Source: CAZEHS01 sp964424355
GTDB taxonomy: Bacteria; Bacillota; Clostridia; Peptostreptococcales; Acidaminobacteraceae
Reading direction: 5' to 3'
Assembly (NCBI GenBank): GCA_964424355.1
Contig: CAYRIO010000002.1
Coordinates: 124,001-188,000, forward strand
Length of the DNA: 64,000 bases
Below are positions 16,488-26,259 of this stretch, one piece after another. The translations under genes were made by a program, and so were the position numbers. A model generated the notes under the pieces. The model made no database searches. It worked only from the letters and a program-made list of their open reading frames with translations, and was not told where the DNA came from. Numbering within the stretch: the stretch's first letter is position 1; every line of letters begins with the position of its first letter.

Positions 16488-17071
16488 AGCTGGATACGAA
16501 AGAAATCCTTCGGCTGGGGCTTATCCTGTGTGTCATCTGCCTGGTTTCCACAGCATTACTGGCTTGGGTAAAAGAAATTACCGCACCGAAGATCGTGGCA
16601 CAGCGCCTTCTTGCGGCGGAAGAGAGCCGGAAGGAGGTCCTTCCCATGGCGGAGACCTTTGAAGCACTGGATGCAGCGGGATTGAAAAAACTTCAGGAAG
16701 CGGATGCCGCGATTGTTGAAGTCTTTGTGGGCAAGAAGGGCAGCGCGGTTGTGGGGTATTTTGTGAAAGCAGCGCCAGCCGGTTATGCCGGGGGCGTAGA
16801 AATCATGACCGGAATCGATAACGATGGGACAATCGTCAACGTCAAGATGGGACGCAATTCAGAAACGCCGGGCCTTGGAACGGTGATTGGCGAACCGGCA
16901 TTCACATCCCAGTTCAAAGGGAAAGGCACGGCGGACTCCCTGGAAGTGATCAAGACGCCGGTTGCCGGCGAAAAACAGATTATTGCGGTCACGGGAGCCA
17001 CCATCACATCCCGCTGCATGACAAACGGCGTCAACTCAGCTATCAAAGCCGTCAAGGCACTTGAAAAATAG
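16484..17071 (+). CDS. rnfG: RnfG, periplasmic-side flavoprotein subunit
   Basis: 195 residues: one N-terminal membrane helix (residues 8-28) and an FMN-binding domain with the flavinylation motif TGATITS (residues 170-176). The flavin is attached to a threonine there by ApbE, which is not in this window. The start overlaps rnfD (ATGA). Confidence 0.96.
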   Translation: MKLDTKEILRLGLILCVICLVSTALLAWVKEITAPKIVAQRLLAAEESRKEVLPMAETFEALDAAGLKKLQEADAAIVEVFVGKKGSAVVGYFVKAAPAGYAGGVEIMTGIDNDGTIVNVKMGRNSETPGLGTVIGEPAFTSQFKGKGTADSLEVIKTPVAGEKQIIAVTGATITSRCMTNGVNSAIKAVKALEK

Positions 17072-17086
17072 GGGAGGTGGGCAACG

Positions 17087-17680
17087 ATGAAACTGAGCAA
17101 TCTAACGAATGGTTTCTTTAAAGAAAACCCGATTTTTTTTCAGCTGATTGGCATGTGTCCGACCCTGGCTGTCACCTCAAAGGCCGAAAACGGCATCGGG
17201 ATGGGTCTGGCAACCACAGCTGTGCTGCTTGCCTCCAACGTGGTCATCTCCATGCTTCGGAAATTCATACCGAATAAGATCAGGATTCCGGCCTTCGTGG
17301 TCGTTATTTCTTCCTTTGTAACCATCGTCAGCATGCTGATGGAAGCCTATACCCCCGTGCTGTTTACGGCCTTGGGGATTTTCATTCCCCTGATTGTCGT
17401 TAACTGCTTGATCCTGGCCCGTGCGGAATCCTTTGCATTTAAAAATACCGTGGCCGACTCTACACTGGACGGCATCGGGATGGGGCTGGGATTTACCCTT
17501 GCCCTGGGCATTCTGGGGATGATTCGGGAACTGTTCGGAAATGGCACGATTTTTGGTTGGAGCATCTTCGGAGCATCCTATAAACCGGCACTGATCATGA
17601 TCTTGCCGCCTGGAGCGTTCCTGACGCTGGGTTTCCTGCTGGCGATCAATAATGTCATTAAGAACCGGAAAGTGATGTAG
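17087..17680 (+). CDS. rnfE: RnfE, integral membrane subunit
   Basis: 197 residues with about six membrane helices, paralogous to RnfA two positions later. The conserved blocks LIGMCPTLAVT and GMGLGFTLAL are present. RnfA and RnfE pack in opposite orientation and share a buried [2Fe-2S] centre in known structures. The RBS is GGGGAGGTGG. Confidence 0.96.
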   Translation: MKLSNLTNGFFKENPIFFQLIGMCPTLAVTSKAENGIGMGLATTAVLLASNVVISMLRKFIPNKIRIPAFVVVISSFVTIVSMLMEAYTPVLFTALGIFIPLIVVNCLILARAESFAFKNTVADSTLDGIGMGLGFTLALGILGMIRELFGNGTIFGWSIFGASYKPALIMILPPGAFLTLGFLLAINNVIKNRKVM

Positions 17681-17694
17681 AGGAGGGGTGATTT

Positions 17695-18276
17695 TTGGAG
17701 CATGCAAATCTGTTTGTCATCATTGTGAGCGCGCTATTGGTAAACAACGTCGTGCTTGCCAGAATCCTTGGCATCTGTCCCTTCATTGGGGTTTCGAAGC
17801 AGGTGGAAACCGCAACAGGCATGGGAATGGCCGTAACCTTTGTCATTACCATGGCCGGGACGATCACCTGGGTCGTCTATTATTATCTGCTGGTTCCCCT
17901 TAACATGGAATATCTGCAGACCGGTGCCTTCATCCTGGTCATTGCGGCCCTGGTTCAGTTCGTGGAATTCGTTCTTCAGAAGACGTCTCCCACCCTCTAT
18001 CAGGCCCTGGGCGTGTACCTTCCGCTGATCACAACGAACTGTGCGGTCTTGGGCCTTGCGCTGCTCAATATTCAGTACAAATATGGGTTCATTGCCTCCC
18101 TGGTGAACTCCGTAGCCACTCCCCTGGGCTTTATGCTGGCAATCGTCCTGTTCGCGGGTATTCGGGAACGCTTGGAGCTGTCGGATATTCCCAAACCATT
18201 TGTCGGCTTCCCTATTGCCCTGATTACGGCTAGCTTAATGGCCATCGCATTCTTGGGCTTCTCAGGACTCGTATAA
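17695..18276 (+). CDS. rnfA: RnfA, integral membrane subunit
   Basis: 193 residues starting with TTG at 17695, 8 nt after AGGAGGGGTG. It has six membrane helices and the conserved NNVVLARILGICPF and TTNCAVLG blocks whose Cys residues bind the membrane iron-sulfur centre. It lies between rnfE and rnfB with short gaps. Confidence 0.95.
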   Translation: MEHANLFVIIVSALLVNNVVLARILGICPFIGVSKQVETATGMGMAVTFVITMAGTITWVVYYYLLVPLNMEYLQTGAFILVIAALVQFVEFVLQKTSPTLYQALGVYLPLITTNCAVLGLALLNIQYKYGFIASLVNSVATPLGFMLAIVLFAGIRERLELSDIPKPFVGFPIALITASLMAIAFLGFSGLV

Positions 18277-18292
18277 AAAGGAGAGTACTGAT

Positions 18293-19090
18293 ATGGACAT
18301 CAGCGGTATTTTGATTGCCAGTGTCAGCCTTGGTTGTATGGGTCTGCTCTTTGGATCGGCGCTGGCCTATGCGTCACAGAAATTTGCTGTGGAAACGGAC
18401 CCCAGAATATCAGGTGTGGTCGATGTTTTGCCGGGTATCAACTGCGGGGGGTGCGGTTACCCCGGGTGTGTCAGTTTTGCCGGTGCGGTTGTATCCGGGC
18501 TTGCTCCGGTAGACGGATGCGTGGTGGGCGGATCGGACTGCGCGGTAAAGGTGGCTGCGATCATGGGGGTCAAAACGGAAACCGGCCCTCGGAAACTGGC
18601 CAGGGTTCTGTGTAAAGGAGATTGCGATAATTCACTGGAACGTTTTAAATATGAGGGGATTCAGGATTGCAAAGCGGCGGCGATGCTTTTAGGCGGCAGC
18701 AAATCCTGTCAGAACGGCTGTATGGGGCTGGGGACCTGCGAGCGGGTCTGTCCCTTCGATGCTATCCACGTCAACGATAAGGGGCTGGCGGTGGTGGATG
18801 CTGACAAGTGTGTTGCCTGCGGTCTTTGCATCCGGGCGTGCCCCAAGGCCGTTATCGCCTATGTGCCCTTTGGACAGCGGGTCATCGTGGATTGCAGCAA
18901 CCGTGAAAAAGGCAGGCACGTGAGAAAAAACTGCAATGCTGCCTGCGTCGCCTGTGGTCTTTGTGAAAAGAACTGTCCTGTTGACGCCATCCACGTCCAA
19001 GACAATCTGGCGGGAATCGACTACGCCAAGTGTACCTCCTGCATGATCTGTGTCGAAAAGTGCCCGACAAAAGCCATTGCCGGGCGATGA
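18293..19090 (+). CDS. rnfB: RnfB, ferredoxin-accepting polyferredoxin subunit
   Basis: 265 residues: an N-terminal membrane anchor, then the four-Cys [4Fe-4S] motif CGGCGYPGC, a linker with further Cys residues, and ferredoxin-type clusters including CVACGLCIRACP, CVACGLCEKNCP and CTSCMICVEKCP. RnfB takes electrons from reduced ferredoxin. As the last gene of the operon it is followed by a terminator at 19122-19160. Confidence 0.96.
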   Translation: MDISGILIASVSLGCMGLLFGSALAYASQKFAVETDPRISGVVDVLPGINCGGCGYPGCVSFAGAVVSGLAPVDGCVVGGSDCAVKVAAIMGVKTETGPRKLARVLCKGDCDNSLERFKYEGIQDCKAAAMLLGGSKSCQNGCMGLGTCERVCPFDAIHVNDKGLAVVDADKCVACGLCIRACPKAVIAYVPFGQRVIVDCSNREKGRHVRKNCNAACVACGLCEKNCPVDAIHVQDNLAGIDYAKCTSCMICVEKCPTKAIAGR

Positions 19091-19121
19091 ACTTCTGGAG
19101 GATTAAAAAACGATTGTTGGT

Positions 19122-19160
19122 CCTGTGTAGGATAAATCCCCTATGCAGGGCTGCTTTTTT
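19122..19160 (+). terminator. Terminator of the rnf operon
   Basis: CCTGTGTAGG (19122-19131) pairs with CCTATGCAGG (19140-19149, two G-T pairs); a T6 run lies at 19155-19160. Confidence 0.75.
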
Positions 19161-19190
19161 AGGGTTATTGGGATGGATAGGAAAAGATGC

Positions 19191-19219
19191 TTGTCACCCC
19201 TGTATACAAATGCTAAACT
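19191..19219 (+). promoter_or_regulatory. Promoter candidate for the DUF4321-maf-radC-mre cluster
   Basis: TTGTCA (19191-19196), a 17-nt spacer and TAAACT (19214-19219), about 90 nt before the first start codon and just after the rnf terminator. Confidence 0.55.
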
Positions 19220-19308
19220 GATAAATGATAGGTTGCATTCATCGTAATTCAAGCAAAACCAGCCCAAAGGGGCAATTTTTTTGGCTTCATGCCGAACTGG
19301 AGGCGGGG

Positions 19309-19554
19309 ATGAAATCATCTCAAAACACCTTGTCATTCTTGCTGGTTCTCTTGGTGGGACTGGTTTTAGGCGGTATCCTGGGTGAACTGCTGAAGGATGT
19401 CGTGCCCATATTGGCTTACGGCAAATCTATTGGCTTTCAACCGGTAAAGGTGGATCTCAGCGTCATCACCCTGACCCTGGGTCTGACCATGCAGGTGAAT
19501 CTTGCCGCGATCATCGGGATCATGGCAGCCATTTTTATTTTTAAGAAGCTATAA
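19309..19554 (+). CDS. DUF4321-type small membrane protein
   Basis: 81 residues from ATG 19309 (RBS GGAGGCGGGG) with two hydrophobic helices, at residues 8-26 and 58-78. Short proteins of this kind sit directly upstream of maf in many clostridia and are assigned to DUF4321; the function is not known. The 17-nt gap to maf suggests one transcript with the shape genes. Confidence 0.8.
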   Translation: MKSSQNTLSFLLVLLVGLVLGGILGELLKDVVPILAYGKSIGFQPVKVDLSVITLTLGLTMQVNLAAIIGIMAAIFIFKKL

Positions 19555-19571
19555 GAAGGATGGAAGAGATC

Positions 19572-20153
19572 ATGGAAAAACTGATTCTTGCGTCGGGATC
19601 TCCTCGCCGCAAAGAAATCCTGGGCCTTTTTGGAAGACCCTTTGAAATTATCACCAGTGACATTGAAGAACCCGTGAATGAATCAGATCCCCCGGAAGTG
19701 ACGGTCATGGCTTTGGCGCTCGAGAAAGCACTGGATGTGGCGTCGCGGGCCGAACGGGGCACCTTGGTCATTGGGGCGGATACCCTGGTTTACTGCGAGG
19801 GCTATATGGGGAAACCGCAGGATGATTCGGATGCCAGACAGATGCTCCAGCGGCTCCAGGGCCGAGCGCATCAGGTGTACACCGGCGTGGCCGTTATCCG
19901 TGCCGGTACGGATGAAAAAGTGGTGGACTCTGTCTGCACAACGGTTCAAATGAAGCCGTTGACGGATGAATTGATCCAGAACTACATCAATACGGGGGAA
20001 CCCATGGGGAAGGCTGGCGCCTACGCCATTCAAGGAAAAGGGACCCTGCTGATTGAGGGGATCCAGGGCGATTATTTCAACGTCGTGGGGCTTCCGGTCC
20101 AACGGCTGGGAGAACTGCTGGAGAAAAGATTCGGCTACTGCCTGATGGGATAG
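19572..20153 (+). CDS. maf: Maf family nucleotide pyrophosphatase
   Basis: 193 residues from ATG 19572. The signature SGSPRRKEIL opens the protein and GADTLV carries the catalytic acidic residue; both are as in the dTTP/UTP pyrophosphatase branch (YhdE type). An in-frame ATG at 19560 is possible, but the start given matches the family (MxKLILASxSPRR). It hydrolyses non-canonical or pyrimidine triphosphates and is linked to septum arrest in Bacillus. It lies upstream of radC and mreB as in most Firmicutes. Confidence 0.93.
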   Translation: MEKLILASGSPRRKEILGLFGRPFEIITSDIEEPVNESDPPEVTVMALALEKALDVASRAERGTLVIGADTLVYCEGYMGKPQDDSDARQMLQRLQGRAHQVYTGVAVIRAGTDEKVVDSVCTTVQMKPLTDELIQNYINTGEPMGKAGAYAIQGKGTLLIEGIQGDYFNVVGLPVQRLGELLEKRFGYCLMG

Positions 20154-20189
20154 CTCTCACTCCCAAAGCCTTACCCGCGAGGAGACTGT

Positions 20190-20885
20190 ATGAAACCAGA
20201 GAACGGTTTTTCAATCAGAGATCTGGCACCTCAGGAGCGACCCCGAGAAAAAATGATTCAAAATGGCTCAGAAACGCTTTCTAATGCGGAGCTTTTAGCG
20301 ATTCTCATCCGTACCGGTACGAAGGATTATTCGGCTCTGGATCTGGGAAACCGGATTCTGGCGCTATCTGATGACGGCCTTGGGCATTTGGGGCAGTGCA
20401 GCCCCGAGGACTTGGCTAAGGTGAACGGTATCGGCCCTTCAAAGGCCTGCCAGATCCTGGCGGGCGTGGAGCTGGGCAGGCGCATGACCCGTGCAAGACT
20501 GATGAATCCCCGGATTCTCAATCACCCCCGGGAAGTGGCGGCCTACCTGATTGAGGATATGAAGGATCTTCGCCAGGAATGGTTCAGAGTGCTGCTTCTC
20601 AATAATCGGAAACAGGTTTTGGGCTATGAAACCATCTCAGTAGGAACACTCAACGCATCCCTGGTACATCCCCGGGACGTGTTTGAAAAAGCAATTCGCA
20701 AGAATGCTTCAACGATGATTCTGGTACACAATCATCCCAGTGGAAATCCGAGTCCCAGCGATGAAGACCGTCTCCTGACAAAGCGGTTGACGGCGGCGGG
20801 GACGTTGATGGGCATAGAAGTGATCGATCACGTCATTGTAGGCAACGGCAACTATTACAGCTTTAAAGAAAACCAAGTAGGTTGA
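20190..20885 (+). CDS. radC: RadC/DUF2466 family JAMM-domain protein
   Basis: 231 residues. The N-terminal UPF0758 region with a helix-hairpin-helix (VNGIGPSKACQILAG) is followed by the JAMM metal motif HNHPSGNPSPSDED. Despite the name, a role in DNA repair is not firmly shown for the family. The RBS is GAGGAG; it lies between maf and mreB as usual. Confidence 0.95.
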   Translation: MKPENGFSIRDLAPQERPREKMIQNGSETLSNAELLAILIRTGTKDYSALDLGNRILALSDDGLGHLGQCSPEDLAKVNGIGPSKACQILAGVELGRRMTRARLMNPRILNHPREVAAYLIEDMKDLRQEWFRVLLLNNRKQVLGYETISVGTLNASLVHPRDVFEKAIRKNASTMILVHNHPSGNPSPSDEDRLLTKRLTAAGTLMGIEVIDHVIVGNGNYYSFKENQVG

Positions 20886-20903
20886 CCCTGAAAGGAGACA
20901 AAC

Positions 20904-21923
20904 ATGTTCAAGTTCGGAAGCAAAGATATGGGAATAGATTTAGGTACAGCCAACACCCTGGTGAACCTCAAGGGGAAAGGGATTGTCGTCAGAGAGCCAT
21001 CGGTCGTGGCCCTGCGTGCGGATACCCGAGAAGTTCTGGCCGTAGGCCTTGAAGCAAAGAAAATGATCGGGCGGACACCGGGCAATATCGTCGCCATCCG
21101 CCCGCTGCGGGACGGGGTCATCGCGGATTTCGACATCACCCAGAAGATGCTCAAGTATTTCATCCGCAGGGCATATCCGAAGAAATCCATGTTTTTTGCC
21201 CCACGGGTGGTTGTCGGTGTACCTGTCGGCATCACTGAAGTTGAAAAACGCGCAGTCATCGAGGCGGCTATGGCCGCTGGCGCCAAGGATGCCCTGCTCA
21301 TTGAAGAGCCCATGGCGGCAGCCATCGGAGCCGGTCTTCCTGTGGCAGAGCCCAACGGCAGCATGGTGGTGGATATCGGCGGGGGCACCACGGAAATCGC
21401 TGTGATCTCCCTGGGTGGAATCGTTACAGCCAAATCAGTCCGCATTGGCGGAGATGAGATGGATGAAGCGATTGTCCACTACATGAAGCGGGAATACAGC
21501 CTGATGATCGGGGAGCGGACTGCTGAACAGATCAAGATTGAAATCGGCTCGGCCTATGCGGGTCCTGAGCGCAGAATGGAAGTGACAGGCCGGAATCTGG
21601 TCACAGGGCTTCCGAAAACCATGGTCGTGGGATCCTCCGAAATTCTTGAAGCGTTGCGGGAACCCGTGACGATCATTATGGAAGGCATCAAGAGCACGCT
21701 GGAAAAAACGCCTCCGGAGCTGGCTTCCGACATCATGCTCCAAGGGATCATGCTCACTGGCGGCGGCGCGTTGCTGGATGGCATGGACCGTCTGATTCAC
21801 AATGAAACAAAAATGCCGGTGAGAATTGCAGAAAATCCGCTGGATTGCGTTGCCCAAGGCACTGGAATCGCACTGGAAAACTTTGATATGCTCAAGACTG
21901 TCTTTATCCGTTCCAAAAAGTAA
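20904..21923 (+). CDS. mreB: MreB, actin-like cell-shape protein
   Basis: 339 residues, full length. The N-terminal GIDLGTANTLV phosphate-binding loop and the DIGGGTTEIAVISLGG actin-fold motif are intact. It forms membrane-bound filaments that guide the elongasome (RodA, PBP2, MreC/D), all encoded in the next 8 kb. RBS AAGGAG. Confidence 0.97.
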   Translation: MFKFGSKDMGIDLGTANTLVNLKGKGIVVREPSVVALRADTREVLAVGLEAKKMIGRTPGNIVAIRPLRDGVIADFDITQKMLKYFIRRAYPKKSMFFAPRVVVGVPVGITEVEKRAVIEAAMAAGAKDALLIEEPMAAAIGAGLPVAEPNGSMVVDIGGGTTEIAVISLGGIVTAKSVRIGGDEMDEAIVHYMKREYSLMIGERTAEQIKIEIGSAYAGPERRMEVTGRNLVTGLPKTMVVGSSEILEALREPVTIIMEGIKSTLEKTPPELASDIMLQGIMLTGGGALLDGMDRLIHNETKMPVRIAENPLDCVAQGTGIALENFDMLKTVFIRSKK

Positions 21924-21945
21924 AGCACTGGGTCCAGGTGAATGT

Positions 21946-22785
21946 ATGAATCTAAATATGAAATGGCGGGCATGGCTGACCTTGGCCGCAGCTGCCGTTC
22001 TGATCATTGTCATTGGCGTGACCATGGGTGGACGCAGCCGCATCACCTCCGTGGAAAACCTGATCGGATCACTAATCACCCCGGTCCAGCTGACGCTTCA
22101 TGGCGCGGGGAATGCTGTGGGGGAAAAGCTGGCACCCTTGGTGGATGTATGGTCCTATGAGGCTCAGAATGCCCAGTTGAAGGCAGAAAACGAAAAACTT
22201 CGCAGCGATTTGATCAAAGCGACGCTAACCAGTCAGGAGCTTAACACCCTGGCTGATTTGCGTACGTCGCTGAACTACGCAAAATCACAGAATATCAACA
22301 ATTACATCACCTGCGACATCATCGCCAAGGATCCGGGAAACTGGTATAACCTCTTTGTCATCAATGGCGGGTCCAAGCAGGGGATTTTGAAGAACAGCAC
22401 GGTCCTGTGCGGTGAAGGGTTGGTGGGTCTGGTCTACGAGGTGGGAGATGATTGGTCCAAGGTGATCAGCATCATTGATAACAAAAGCGCCGTAGGCTTT
22501 GAAATCATGGATATTCAAAACAACTATGATGGCCGGGTGACTGGCAGTGTGGATGGATCGCTGAGCGGCTATCTGTATGACCCCCAGGCGGAGGTTCATA
22601 CGGGGCAGAAGATCATCACGTCCGGACTGGGCATCTATCCACGGGGCATACTGATTGGTGAGATCGGTGAGGTCATCATCAATAAGGATAATCTTCTGAA
22701 AGAGATCGTCGTAAAGCCGGAAGTTAATTTTATTAAGCTGGAACGGGTCTTTGTCATCCCCAAGACAAATACCTTTGTCGAATAG
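21946..22785 (+). CDS. mreC: MreC, rod-shape-determining protein
   Basis: 279 residues from ATG 21946 (RBS CCAGGTG). There is one N-terminal membrane helix (residues 8-27), a coiled coil (about 65-95) and the paired beta-barrel domain with the NGGSKQGILKNSTVLCGEGLVG block. It lies outside the membrane and binds PBP2. It starts 22 nt after mreB. Confidence 0.95.
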   Translation: MNLNMKWRAWLTLAAAAVLIIVIGVTMGGRSRITSVENLIGSLITPVQLTLHGAGNAVGEKLAPLVDVWSYEAQNAQLKAENEKLRSDLIKATLTSQELNTLADLRTSLNYAKSQNINNYITCDIIAKDPGNWYNLFVINGGSKQGILKNSTVLCGEGLVGLVYEVGDDWSKVISIIDNKSAVGFEIMDIQNNYDGRVTGSVDGSLSGYLYDPQAEVHTGQKIITSGLGIYPRGILIGEIGEVIINKDNLLKEIVVKPEVNFIKLERVFVIPKTNTFVE

Positions 22786-22793
22786 AGGGGCCT

Positions 22794-23282
22794 ATGAAAA
22801 ATCGCTACATGATCCTTTTCGCCCTCTTGAATTTCATGCTGCAGACCGTTCTGGCCCCCTATCTCAGGATTTATGGCATTACCCCTAACACGGCACTGAT
22901 CCTGGTTGTTGTGATTGCAATGCTGGGCGGGCTCGCCAAAGGGCTGACGTTTGGTTTGACTGCCGGCATCCTGCAGGATCTTTTTTTCTCAAAGGCCCTG
23001 GGGGTGCATACGCTGATTTATGGTCTCCTGGCCTTAGGGGTGGGCATCTTCGAGAACAAATTGTTCAAGGATAACCGCCTGACGCCGACGGTGCTGATCG
23101 TGGGAGCCACCTTGTTTTTTTATCTGGTGACCTATTCCATGCTGTACTTTGCGGATGAAGTGAACAGCATTTCGTTTGTACTGACCCATCTGTTTCCATT
23201 GGAAGCTCTGTATAATACAGGGGTGTGCCTGCTTTTTTACCGCAGGCTCTTTTCGAGGATATACGGATACGGCCTGAATTGA
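22794..23282 (+). CDS. mreD: MreD, rod-shape-determining membrane protein
   Basis: 162 residues with about five membrane helices and the family block LAKGLTFGLTAGILQDLFFSK. It is 8 nt after mreC and 10 nt before the PBP2 gene, the standard mreBCD-mrdA arrangement. Confidence 0.93.
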   Translation: MKNRYMILFALLNFMLQTVLAPYLRIYGITPNTALILVVVIAMLGGLAKGLTFGLTAGILQDLFFSKALGVHTLIYGLLALGVGIFENKLFKDNRLTPTVLIVGATLFFYLVTYSMLYFADEVNSISFVLTHLFPLEALYNTGVCLLFYRRLFSRIYGYGLN

Positions 23283-23292
23283 GAGGTTCCCC

Positions 23293-26166
23293 ATGCTGGA
23301 CAGATTCTATGATCGCAAAAGCCATATACAGCTGTTTTTCGTGATTGTCACCTGCCTGTTAATCATCAAGCTGGCCATTGTCACCATCGTGGACGGAAAC
23401 GATTACCGGGAGATGTCCCTGAATAAACGGCTGAAAAAGATCCCACAGGTGGCGAAACGGGGCGAGGTCTTAGACCGCAACGGCCAGATCCTGGCAGGCA
23501 ACACGACGGCATTCACGGTTCAGCTGATGTCCGGAGAGCTCCCGGCAGAGGCATTCGGGAAGGTCGCTGTGCGGATTTTTTCCATATTGGACGAAAAGGG
23601 TGAGAGCCATATTGAGTTTCCCATCCGATTTCAGGGAGAAACCCCCTACTATCAATCCGATGTGGACGCAAAGGATTGGCTGGCCGCCAACGGCTACGAC
23701 TCAAACCTGACAGCGGAACAGGTTTTTCAGCAGGTGCGGGATCAACAGCAGATTTCCCCGGATCTGGATGCGTATACGGCCCAAAAATTCCTGATTCTCA
23801 AGGGTGTGACCCTGCCCATCTCAGTTAAAGAGATGAAATTCACGCATCAACTGGAGAAGAAGAAATTCCTCTCCCTCTACAATCTGCCGGAAACCACTTC
23901 AGCGGCGGATGCGTATGCAAAAATCAGACAGAAATTTAAAATCCCAGAGACCTATACCAGTGTGGATGCCTATAAGATCATGGCGCTCTATCACGCGCTC
24001 CGGGAAAAGGGGTATCGAAAATACGAACCGGTCAAGATTGCCAATGGCATCCACAAGGAAACAGCAATCCTGATTGAAGAAATGGGAATGGATCTGCCAG
24101 GGATCAAAGTTGAAATCGAGCCGGTCCGGATTTATCCCTTTGCCAACCAGGCAGCTCATGTGCTGGGGTATATGGGGAAAATCGCATCGGATAAAGAATA
24201 TGAGACCTTCGTCACCGGGAAAGGCTATCTGCCGGGAGACCTGATCGGCAAGTCAGGGATTGAAGGAGCCTTTGAGGACACCCTGCGGGGCCAGAACGGC
24301 TTCAAATATATCGAAGTCGATGCCTATGGCCGTCAGGTTCGGGAAGTGAATCGGGATTTCGATGGGGTGGAAAGCGCCACGCCGAAATCCGGTAAAAGCA
24401 TTGCCCTGACCATTGATGTAGAGCTTCAAAAGACAGCGGATGAGTCCTTGGCGAAAGCGCTGGCAGCCATCCAGGTGGGGGGCACCTACCAAAGCCCCTG
24501 GGGCAGCTACAACTATTCCAAGGCTTACCCCAAGGCGCGGAGCGGCGCGGCGGTGGTGGTGAATGTCAAGACCGGTGAGGTCCTGGCTTTGGCCAACTAC
24601 CCCTCTTATGATCTGAACCTTTTTTCAACAGGCATCAGCAGTGAGGACTGGGCGGCTCTGCAGCCCGAAAACCCCAGGGACCCCCTGGCGCCTCGGCCGC
24701 TGTTCAATCTGGCAGCTCAGACTGCGGTCCAGCCGGGGTCGACCTTTAAAATGATCACCGGGTACGCTGCGGTCGCACAGGGATTGTCTCCAACCGCAAA
24801 ACTCATGGATGGCGGGGCGATCACAACCGCCGACGGCACGACCCGGGCCTGTTGGATTTGGAATAAAAGTCATGGAAATCATGGCTATGTCGATCTGCCC
24901 CATGCGCTGGAAGTGTCCTGCAACTATTATTTCTTCGATGTTTCCAATGGCAAGGATTACTATGGGAATCGCTCCCTGGGCATCGATATGAATGCGGCAA
25001 AACTCATCGATTACGCCAGGCTTTTCGGCTTGGATGAAGCGTCCGGTGTGGAGATCGGTGAAACCGTGGCAGGGGTTCCAGACCCGGAAAAGAAAAAACA
25101 AGAGCTCTTGAAGGCCCTTCACCGTAAAATGAAAGAGATCGGACCCAAGTATTTTCCGGCCTCGGTGATTCAGGATGAAGACCAATTCAAGGCCTTGATG
25201 GCAAAAATCGATGCCTTGGCCGATGAAAATCTGGGCAGAAGAGCACTGGTCAGACGCCTTATTGCCCTGGGGGCCAATAAGGATGAAACCTATACGGAAG
25301 GGCTGGCCGATGTCATCAAGTTCAGCTTTTTCACCCAAATGCGCTGGTTCGAGGGGGATACCTTCAACCTGGCCATCGGCCAGGGGAGCCATGCCTATAC
25401 ACCGCTTCAGATGGCCCGCTATATCGCGGCGGTGGCCAATGACGGAACCCTGAACAAGCTGACACTGGTCAAATCGGTTGATGGCGTGGCACCGGTTCGG
25501 GAAAAGCCCCAATATATCAATGATAAGGATATCATGCACTATCTTCGGGAGGGCATGTATCTGGTGGCCAATGGGGATAAAGGAACATCCCGGGCCGCCT
25601 TCGCCGGATTTCCAATCAAGGTTGCCGCGAAGACCGGTACCGCCGAGAAGGAAGGAAAGCTTCCGCCGGAGCGGGAAGAGGATTACATCAAGCAATATCT
25701 GAGACTGATTGCCCCCAAGCTGAGATATAGCCAAGTGGATGAGATGGCCGGTCAAATCCTGGCAAAGCGGAATGTGGATCTGGGTGCGCTGGAACAGCAG
25801 CTTCAAACAACCACGGACGAGGCGTTGAAGACGAAACTGAGTGAGAAGATCAACAACTATTTCGCCTATGATGAACTCAGCCGGGGCTCGGCCATGCGTG
25901 AAGCCATTAAGCAGCTCAGCAGCGGCACCATCAAGGATGAGGACATTGACCGTTACAAGGACGGCTACGACAACTTCACCTGGTTTGTGTCCTTCGCGCC
26001 CTACGATGATCCGGAAATTGCGGTAGTCGTGCTGATTCCCCAAGGGGGAGCGGGCGGATATGCGGGACCGATTGTCAAGGATATCTATGCGAAATACTTC
26101 AATCTGCAGTCCACAGGAACCTCAACGGTGATTCAGAACGTGGAAGCGGATGCGAACCTCCATTAG
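23293..26166 (+). CDS. mrdA: Penicillin-binding protein 2, long clostridial form
   Basis: 957 residues, well above the 600-700 of most PBP2 proteins. One N-terminal membrane helix and a dimerisation domain are followed by a transpeptidase domain with the active Ser motif STFK (in QPGSTFKMI), SCN (EVSCNYYF) and KTGTAEK. The extra length lies in an added N-terminal region (residues 120-260), a helical insert before the GQGSHAYTP block, and a second helical insert just after KTGTAEKEGK. Long forms of this kind occur in other clostridia. It cross-links peptidoglycan during elongation with RodA. Confidence 0.93.
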   Translation: MLDRFYDRKSHIQLFFVIVTCLLIIKLAIVTIVDGNDYREMSLNKRLKKIPQVAKRGEVLDRNGQILAGNTTAFTVQLMSGELPAEAFGKVAVRIFSILDEKGESHIEFPIRFQGETPYYQSDVDAKDWLAANGYDSNLTAEQVFQQVRDQQQISPDLDAYTAQKFLILKGVTLPISVKEMKFTHQLEKKKFLSLYNLPETTSAADAYAKIRQKFKIPETYTSVDAYKIMALYHALREKGYRKYEPVKIANGIHKETAILIEEMGMDLPGIKVEIEPVRIYPFANQAAHVLGYMGKIASDKEYETFVTGKGYLPGDLIGKSGIEGAFEDTLRGQNGFKYIEVDAYGRQVREVNRDFDGVESATPKSGKSIALTIDVELQKTADESLAKALAAIQVGGTYQSPWGSYNYSKAYPKARSGAAVVVNVKTGEVLALANYPSYDLNLFSTGISSEDWAALQPENPRDPLAPRPLFNLAAQTAVQPGSTFKMITGYAAVAQGLSPTAKLMDGGAITTADGTTRACWIWNKSHGNHGYVDLPHALEVSCNYYFFDVSNGKDYYGNRSLGIDMNAAKLIDYARLFGLDEASGVEIGETVAGVPDPEKKKQELLKALHRKMKEIGPKYFPASVIQDEDQFKALMAKIDALADENLGRRALVRRLIALGANKDETYTEGLADVIKFSFFTQMRWFEGDTFNLAIGQGSHAYTPLQMARYIAAVANDGTLNKLTLVKSVDGVAPVREKPQYINDKDIMHYLREGMYLVANGDKGTSRAAFAGFPIKVAAKTGTAEKEGKLPPEREEDYIKQYLRLIAPKLRYSQVDEMAGQILAKRNVDLGALEQQLQTTTDEALKTKLSEKINNYFAYDELSRGSAMREAIKQLSSGTIKDEDIDRYKDGYDNFTWFVSFAPYDDPEIAVVVLIPQGGAGGYAGPIVKDIYAKYFNLQSTGTSTVIQNVEADANLH

Positions 26167-26259
26167 GCTGGGAGCCACGTGTTTTTCTCCGTGCCTTCCC
26201 GGGGGTGAATGTGATATACTGGGATTGTTCAAGATCCTTGTAATTGGAGGCTGTACCCC

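Noticed and set aside
24625..26043. 472-codon minus-strand open frame within the PBP2 gene
   Set aside because: Antisense to a clear PBP2 coding region; composition typical of a shadow frame.
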